Shown here: piece after piece, positions 57,562 through 64,000 of the stretch
How positions within the stretch are numbered: the first letter of the stretch is position 1
How the letters are laid out: the number at the start of each line of letters is the position of its first letter
Source: Sympetrum striolatum
Taxonomy: Eukaryota > Arthropoda > Insecta > Odonata > Libellulidae
Assembly: GCA_947579665.1 (NCBI GenBank)
Contig: OX388345.1
Span: 30,595,849-30,659,848, forward strand
DNA length: 64,000 nucleotides
Reading direction: 5' to 3'
Program-made: the position numbers and the translations under genes
The notes under the pieces: generated by a model
What the model was told of the DNA's origin: nothing
Seen by the model: the letters and a program-made list of their open reading frames with translations, nothing else
The model's database searches: none

Positions 57562-58932
57562 TATTTCCTCTGACTATTATGCATAAAAAATGGAATTTAA
57601 ACTTCAATTAAATACTCTTCTGTATAATTAACGTTTCATAGCGCTTGGTTAATCAAATAGCTGATGTAAACAATTCTCAATAACATCACTCAGGAATGAC
57701 TTCTTGCTTTCCCATAAGCTCATGCCCGAAATCTACTTTGGCAGCACTGCTCTACATTTCCTCTCCTTTTCCTTATCCACTCCCTTTATCCTTTCCCTCC
57801 ATAACTTCCCTAACCGTCACCTACACCTTCTCATCAACCGCATTCTCTAAACAACCCTTCCTGCAGCATAAATACAGGCCTACCATGCCTACGGTTTTGC
57901 ACCTCGTTGGGATGATTTTTCATGTGATTCTTCAGTTTTGTATTGAAAATTCTTTGAATAGCAATTTACTTATAATTGGTCGCATATTATATGATCTACA
58001 ACATTATATTCATGAAATTTTGTGCTCAAATATCTAGTCTGGAACTGACAAGATGTGACCTGAGACATAGATTGAGAAATTCAAGGATGACTATAGATGT
58101 AATGAATAAAATAAGCCTTGCGAAATGTGGAATGATATTATCGCAGAGAAAGAGAGAAAAACCTTGTAAGCATAGGAGAATAATTTGCAATGACGCTGGA
58201 TGTGATGATCGGATTACTGGCCTTCAATCGTAACACTGAATATACAACGCAGGGCATACACAGTGACTATATATGACGATACGTATAATCAAGCTTATAT
58301 AGTTACCACGGATGACTCCGAGTTTACTTCCCAAGTAAATATTGGTTTAACAATTACTATCCAATCAGTTCTATGAACACAAAAGCTTCATCTCATCTGC
58401 AGACCATATGTTTCCGTTCAATTTCAGGAAGCTTCCAAATTGAAATTCTGTAGCACATTCCTTAAATTGCTCAAGCCTTTCTTATAAAAACCCTGTTTAT
58501 AAGCAGTAAAAAGAAATCTCATCTGTCCTATGAATACTTTCGTCATTTTGCTTTTGCTTTTCCCTTCAACGCATAGGATGCTTTCTCTCTCTTTGCACAT
58601 AATTATTCTCATCTGCTTTTTTCCTATTTAGAATTTCCTATATCTTTAGGTCTATGTTTTATGCAGGCTTGACTATACACTGTATGTATTGCATCGATCA
58701 CGTTTTCATAATATGCATATATCTTTCTTTTATTGTTCCATATGGATGAAAATCTATGTACTTTTTTCATTTTTGTCTTTCTTTTGTTTGTTTTATATAT
58801 AGTCTTCCCATTTATTTAAATATTAAAGTGACTTTTTTATTAATGTATTGCATAAATGAACTTATTCATCGGGTGCTTGTATATTTTGTGATGTTCCTTC
58901 TAATCTTTAAAGTTATTAATGTTGGAAATTTC
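57562..58932. other. No gene seen, C/T-rich patch
   Basis: 57695-57870 is C/T-rich on the + strand and contains the start of frame 57696-58037 (113 residues), which is S/P/F/L-rich and has no domain. The remainder is AT-rich. Frames at 57976-58233 and 58756-58938 are unremarkable. Confidence 0.45.
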
Positions 58933-59152
58933 GCGTAGGTTTTTCTCAACCCGCTTTTCCGTGGGTGTTTTCCTGCAGTGGATATTCGTTTTTTCTAATT
59001 CCCTCAGGTTTTTTAATTACACAATTCTTCTCATTTTCGCATACTTCCTCTCTAATTTAATAATTTTATAATTTATAACGATGGATTATATGGAAGAAGA
59101 GAGTTTTAGTCTCAATCTCGCTCGAATAAAGACGATTTATTATTTTTATTGA
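58933..59152 (+). repeat. Dispersed repeat family R1, copy 5 (opposite orientation)
   Basis: Begins GCGTAGGTTTTTCTCAACCC, then CCGTGGGTGTTTTCCTGCAG, and contains ACACAATTCTTCTCATTTTC and TTTTAGTCTCAATCTCGCTC, ending GAATAAAGACGATTTATTAT. Its complement matches copies 1-3, and it shares ACAATTCTTCTCATTT with copy 4. The T/A triplet-rich stretch past its end is the likely tail. Confidence 0.72.
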
Positions 59153-59280
59153 ATAGCAGAGATTTTCAAAATGTTGTGTACTCCTCAGTCAATTCAATGT
59201 GAAACTCTTATCTCTCAATGAGTGACATCAGTGTTTTAGTCTACAAAGATTCCCTTATCTTACGCCATTCCTTAAGTTTT
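59153..59280. other. AT-rich DNA, no gene seen
   Basis: Nothing recognisable. Confidence 0.5.
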
Positions 59281-59920
59281 CGTTATCTTCGCAGGTGGTA
59301 GCCCTACCTTCGGGTCGTTGCCCCTTGGTCCTTTAATTTTCTCTCCGCCGCATACCACATCTCGAGATGTAATACAGGCCTCCGAGATATACGAGCCCCG
59401 GTCCATACAACTCTGCGAACTTTCCAAAATTCTTCATTCGACGAATTATTTACTTCCAGAAAAACTAAAAACTTTTGTGGTCGTGAATGTCTTTTCGAAA
59501 AACGAGATTCTGAAGGTGGCTGTCATCTCATCAGCCTCTCTTGCATACGAAGACTTCTCTACATTGATCCTTAAAAATTCCCAAAAACAACTAAAGTGAG
59601 CCAATTTAAAGATCAAGCAGATAACGGTTTGGCATTTAGAAAGGCAGGACACGTGACGCTTTTTAATTACCGGCGGTTTGGGTGCCTGTGAAGTACCACG
59701 ATGCATCGCTAAAAGCACGGGATGTAATTAATATTCATCGAGAAGACAAGTCTTCGGGGACAGACCCTTTGTTCACACATAATAGCGAGCGGGAAGGAAG
59801 GTTACGATCCGATATAGAATCTTAATTAATTTTTCGGTAATGAGTGGAAACTAAAATCCACGGCAAAGAGACGGAAGCGTTCTTAATAAAGGGCTCCGGA
59901 TAACTATATAATGAATACGC
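59281..59920. other. G+C-richer island
   Basis: Frames 59318-59599 (plus, 93 residues) and 59446-59718 (minus, 90 residues) overlap; neither is recognised. 59600-59900 is CpG-containing with TAAT cores (TTTTTAATTACCGG near 59660, TGTAATTAATATTC near 59721). Possible regulatory block. Confidence 0.35.
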
Positions 59921-60825
59921 CATTCTATTTATAATAACGATGTCATTCTGCGTACTTGTTTGAATAAATATCATTTGATATACATTAACCTTTAAATAAA
60001 GAGGCCAGGGAACCTCTATTGTTTTATAGCCCCCGGTAGGGATGGCTGACCTATAGCAAACCCACCTAATTTACGGATTATATGATTGCAAATGACGGAT
60101 TGAATTTCAGAAAATTAAAACTATTTTTTTATTCTATTTTCTTGTTACTCACAAAAATACAATGTTTGTATAGATAGAAGCCTACCATTTCAAACTTATG
60201 ATTAGAGATAGCGGAGTACATCTCGCTAATTATCAATTTTATATTAATGTGTGTATCTTGGTATCTATAAATTCGGGCACAACTTTGAGCTGGTTCTACA
60301 TTATCAAGAATAATTAATATAAAACCTCAATCATTGAGGTATTAATTCTGTATTCAAGGCTAAAGCGTTTTTTTATTATTGTTTAGGAAGTATCTTAGAT
60401 AAGCTCAATAGGTTGGTTAATGTTTTTAAGTCTTTCCTACTCATTCTCCTTCGTTATAAACACAGAGGTTATCTTAATTTTTATTACTATTTCGAAGCTA
60501 ATGAATTCGTAACCAATATTTTAAAATCTTAACTTAATTAAACTAATTCTGACATAAGTAAATTTAAGAGGCATTCAAATAGTAAAAGGTCATTCATATA
60601 TATTGGGAAAAAGTAAAATTTACCGACATCTCCTTTAAGTGGGAAATAAATTCTTTAGTTATTAACGTTAAATTTTAAGTTGAGATCATCTTATAAATTA
60701 CCTAAAACGCTGATTTTATCCATTTGAGACATTCGCGTACTTAAGTAGTTCATTTCGTAAGTTTACCTTTTTTGCTCGATCTTGAATTCCGTGTTTTCCT
60801 AATGAAATTAGCTCAAATTCATTTC
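59921..60825. other. AT-rich DNA, no gene seen
   Basis: Nothing recognisable. Confidence 0.5.
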
Positions 60826-61268
60826 CACCTTACAATCGACGCCAACAATTCCGTGTGATTGAAATTTGAGCTAATATTAGCTCACTCGATCTATCTTCTT
60901 CCAGAAGTTCGTTTTCCGGCGACGCATTCGATTCGGAGTTAATAAAACGCAAGCTCTTTCGCCTCCAAGTAACTTCTCGACTCTTGCACTTCCCATTTCC
61001 TTTTAAATTCCTTCTCCTGGAGTGAAAAGAGCTAGAAAGACTAAGGAATCCTATTTTCCACAAGATGCTCAAATGTCTCACATGGAGTAGACTCGACGAA
61101 ATCGTCGACTTTTTCACGTTATTGCCTAAGTTTGTCGCGACGGTCAAAGAGATTAGCTCCAGCAGAGTTTTGCAAATCACCCGATTGGAACTCAAGATTT
61201 CGAAGCGCCTAAATTTGGAAACTTGGAAAATAGTGATATGTTTTCTCATAGTATCCTGATGCAATCAA
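60826..61268. other. Patch with a 144-residue minus-strand frame
   Basis: The minus frame 60830-61264 gives 144 residues with mixed composition, rich in S, R, N and L. I recognise no domain, signal peptide or membrane segment. A 64-residue plus frame overlaps it. Moderate G+C. One of the few frames not explained by extreme strand skew, so it is worth a similarity search, but I do not call it a gene. Confidence 0.25.
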
Positions 61269-62520
61269 ATTAGAGCGATGCCAATCGACCTATTAGATAT
61301 AACTAAAAGGCTCCCTCAGTAAAGGGAAATTAGTTCTACTTGGTGAATGTTTTACTTCGTGCTCCATTCCAGTAAAGGGAAATCGATTGAAGCAAATTAA
61401 AAGGTTACCTCTTAGTTAACCTCTTCCAATACTGTTATCTAATTCTTTTTAACTTTCCAGCACTATTATCTACAACTGTTATCAGAAATTTTGAGACAAA
61501 CAAAAAAGAAAGGCTAAACCGATGGTGGCGAATATATACTAGGCGTCATTAGTGCTACACGTATCTACAATGGCATCATTAGTTATGAATAATAAGTGCA
61601 TTCTGTCTTAGTATACAAGTATAAAGAATTAGAAATGTGAGAATCTTCATCAAGAACCTTGTGGAGAATTTGTAAGTGATACCTTGGCATTAGGAAAGGT
61701 GGAAGAATATTGCGTGGACCTAATTAAAATGTATACACGCAGAAGAAATCAAAAATAAATATAACTAAAAATACAAAAATAACAGCGCTAAGAGAATGTT
61801 AAGATGACGGAAGTTAAACGAAAGCATAGAAAAAGTCATATTTATCTGATATGTTCTAAGACATGACTCTCAGGAATAATAATGTAAGGAAAAATATGAG
61901 AAGAAAATCTAAAAAGAAGTTACTGGAAGGCATAAAAGGCATCATGGAAACTCCAGTATACTAGAAGTTGATAAATTCATCATTAAGGAGGATAACATGG
62001 TTGCAACGACGAATATGACGTAGAAATATAAACAAACATAAGACTTAATGTGTCAACTAAGAAGCTACTTTCATTACTATAATATTGTAGATTATTACAG
62101 TAGAGTCCTTTTAGTATAAATAATATCGTCTTTTATATGTGGTATGGTTAAGATGTATGAGTTATGTATTAAAAGTTCGTGCACAAATTGTTAGGCTTAA
62201 TTGTTTTTGAATAATTATTTCATTTATGTCTTACTCATTACGTTTAAAATTAAATTTAAATTATTTCTGTTTGTTTCTACTTAATTTCGTGATTAAATTC
62301 GTTCCCCTACGAACAATACCGATGTCAGACGGTTTAAACAGAGAGAACCCGGAAATCAAACGCAGCCCTTCCGCTAGAAAAGCCTCCCCCAGTCTGTCGC
62401 AGACATGCAATTAAGAACACAAATCAAAGGGAAAGATATAAAAAGAAAAAGCACTCCTAATAATGTACCAATTTGCTCGGTGACATATTTGCGCCGTCAA
62501 CGTTAGATTCATCAGTTCGA
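61269..62520. other. AT-rich DNA, no gene seen
   Basis: A short local repeat, CAGTAAAGGGAAAT, occurs at 61317 and again at about 61370. The frame at 62226-62414 has no domain. Otherwise nothing is recognised. Confidence 0.5.
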
Positions 62521-63060
62521 TACGCCTCTAATTACGAGGATTGAACACCCTCTTCTCCCTTCCTCGCCTGGGCAAATAGTATCGTTTGGCTTCCGCTCGA
62601 TGCCCCCTCTAAAGGGAAAACCCACTACTGTCAACTGCCCATCCACTCACATCCATAACGTTGCCACCTAGCCCCGACGTTTCGGCAAACGGAACACCAA
62701 ACCCTTAGCACTAACCCCCTCTAAGAGTACGCTGACATGGGAAAAGTACACCTCATTTTCCCCTGCCGTTCTCCGCGCAACTTTTTCGTTCCCCCTCAGA
62801 CAGCACCTTTATCTGCTGAGGCGCCACACATCTTGAGGCCATCGCATCGTCCCCTGGGAGCCTTTTCCGCCCTCGTTTTCCTTACCATTTTCCTCCTCCT
62901 CCATTCCATTTCTCATTCTGCGGGTCCAAAAGATCATTCCCATAAAGTCTTCGCTATAAAGTAGAAGCGGAAGTGAAAAAGGGACTCCTTTTCCTCGTGG
63001 GGACAAAGTGTTTATTCATTTTTTGTCGCTCGTAAATCACCCCATCGTTTCCATCTCTCG
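62521..63060. other. Pyrimidine-rich G+C-richer island
   Basis: The + strand is C/T-rich from 62540 to about 62940, with CGACGTTTCGG at 62676-62686. Frames 62737-62964 (plus) and 62809-63006 (minus) overlap and have no domain. It mirrors the purine-rich islands with the skew reversed. Confidence 0.4.
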
Positions 63061-64000
63061 GTATTATTAAGGGAAGGAGAATAATTTAATTTTGTCCAAG
63101 AATTTAAAGGCTGATTCTTATCTATGGGAATATGCAGATGTAACTAGAATGATATCAATCCTTACCAATAATTATTTTATTTTATCGTTACACTTCTTTA
63201 ATGATGCCAATGAACTCTAGCTGTTCTAGAATAAGCTGCTAGTCAGCCCTACTAGTTTTGCATCGTTACTAGGCTGTTTCCACGAGTATACAATTTTTAG
63301 AACAATTTTACCCTTTCATTACCATGCGAAACAAAATTTTCTTAAAAAAAAATTCTCCGGTTTTAACTAGAAGGAACCAAATAAGCATCAAATTCAGTTA
63401 CAAAATCTATACAATATTCCACATAAATAAATATTGTATTCTAAAACCATCAAAAATTCAAAGCGATTGTATAAAAACCTTTTGCTACTAATTTAATTTA
63501 TTATTAAATGGAAATAGAATAAATTATAGATCCTTGTATCATATCCTGGTCGATTTAATAAGTTTTTTATCGCAGAAATGTTCCTACTCTGCATTAATTT
63601 GTGGTTCAAGGTAAACATTTCTACGATTAAATTCCTTCAGTTGTGATTCTGATCAGTTAAAGATTCATAGCTATTGTTCCGAGACATTTTACAATTAAGA
63701 AGGGTTTTTAATCAAACTCAAATAAATATTTATCACGCCCAGAGCAAATCAAAGCTATTCTCTTCTCTTGCAATTAAAACGAGCGTGGCATCTTAAGAGA
63801 AAAATGTTCATTTTTAATGCCATTATTTCCTGCTTGTTATCAAGTAAGTTTACTGAGAGTGAAAATGAACCACGGCGCAACAAACCCGATGAGAATCACT
63901 AAGCAAAACGAGCATTTACTAGAGTTTTCTGGTAGTATTTCAAAGGTTGATACTCCATGGGCAAAGTACCATACTCTCAACATGACCCCTATAATCTCCT
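63061..64000. other. AT-rich DNA, no gene seen
   Basis: Nothing recognisable to the end of the window. Confidence 0.5.

Noticed and set aside
57696..58037. 113-residue plus-strand frame with a signal-peptide-like start
   Set aside because: The hydrophobic S/P/F/L start comes from a C/T-rich patch and the tail from AT-rich DNA; no consistent coding composition.
1..64000. Retrotransposon or endogenous virus coding regions
   Set aside because: No reverse-transcriptase, integrase, protease or envelope-like motif was seen in any supplied frame, and no long terminal repeats were noticed.

Overview
The window looks like a gene-poor stretch of animal nuclear genome, most likely arthropod and probably insect. 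The base composition is AT-rich, and no stop-free frame carries a recognisable cellular protein domain. There are no bacterial gene packing, ribosome binding sites, rRNA or convincing tRNA genes, and no CRISPR array. The only protein-coding signal I can name is the N-terminal part of a mariner transposase near 44.8-45.1 kb, a family typical of arthropods. The species cannot be fixed from this sequence. Exons shorter than about 50 codons could still be hidden in it.

Most of what can be supported is repeat content. The main items are: (1) a degenerate tandem array at about 18.6-19.65 kb whose units each carry a tRNA T-arm/B-box-like hairpin; (2) a 1.39-kb non-autonomous DNA transposon at 24,955-26,346 with perfect 51-bp terminal inverted repeats and a TTA duplication; (3) a 77-bp Tc1-like element at 27,132-27,208 that is almost nothing but its two inverted ends; (4) a 533-bp internally deleted mariner at 44,655-45,187; (5) several tRNA-derived SINE pieces, mostly on the minus strand; (6) a five-copy dispersed family that ends at an AT-rich triplet run; (7) an exact 42-bp palindrome followed by an exact 18-bp palindrome at 12.8 kb; and (8) several two- and three-copy local tandem duplications.

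Between the AT-rich repeat tracts lie islands of a few hundred bases that are visibly richer in G+C and CpG. They are near 4.4, 7.0, 8.3, 9.4, 17.1, 20.4, 21.8-22.7, 27.8, 34.6, 38.1-39.0, 40.0, 42.2-42.9, 45.4, 46.8-47.4, 51.0, 53.0-53.8, 54.8, 56.4, 59.3, 60.9 and 62.5 kb. The longest open frames fall in these islands, but they overlap on both strands and resemble nothing I know. Several are strongly purine-rich on one strand. They are candidates for regulatory DNA, promoters, non-coding RNA or short exons, and only expression or conservation data could tell these apart.

No cellular pathway or operon can be read from the window. The history it shows is one of repeated transposon insertion and decay in intergenic or large-intron DNA.
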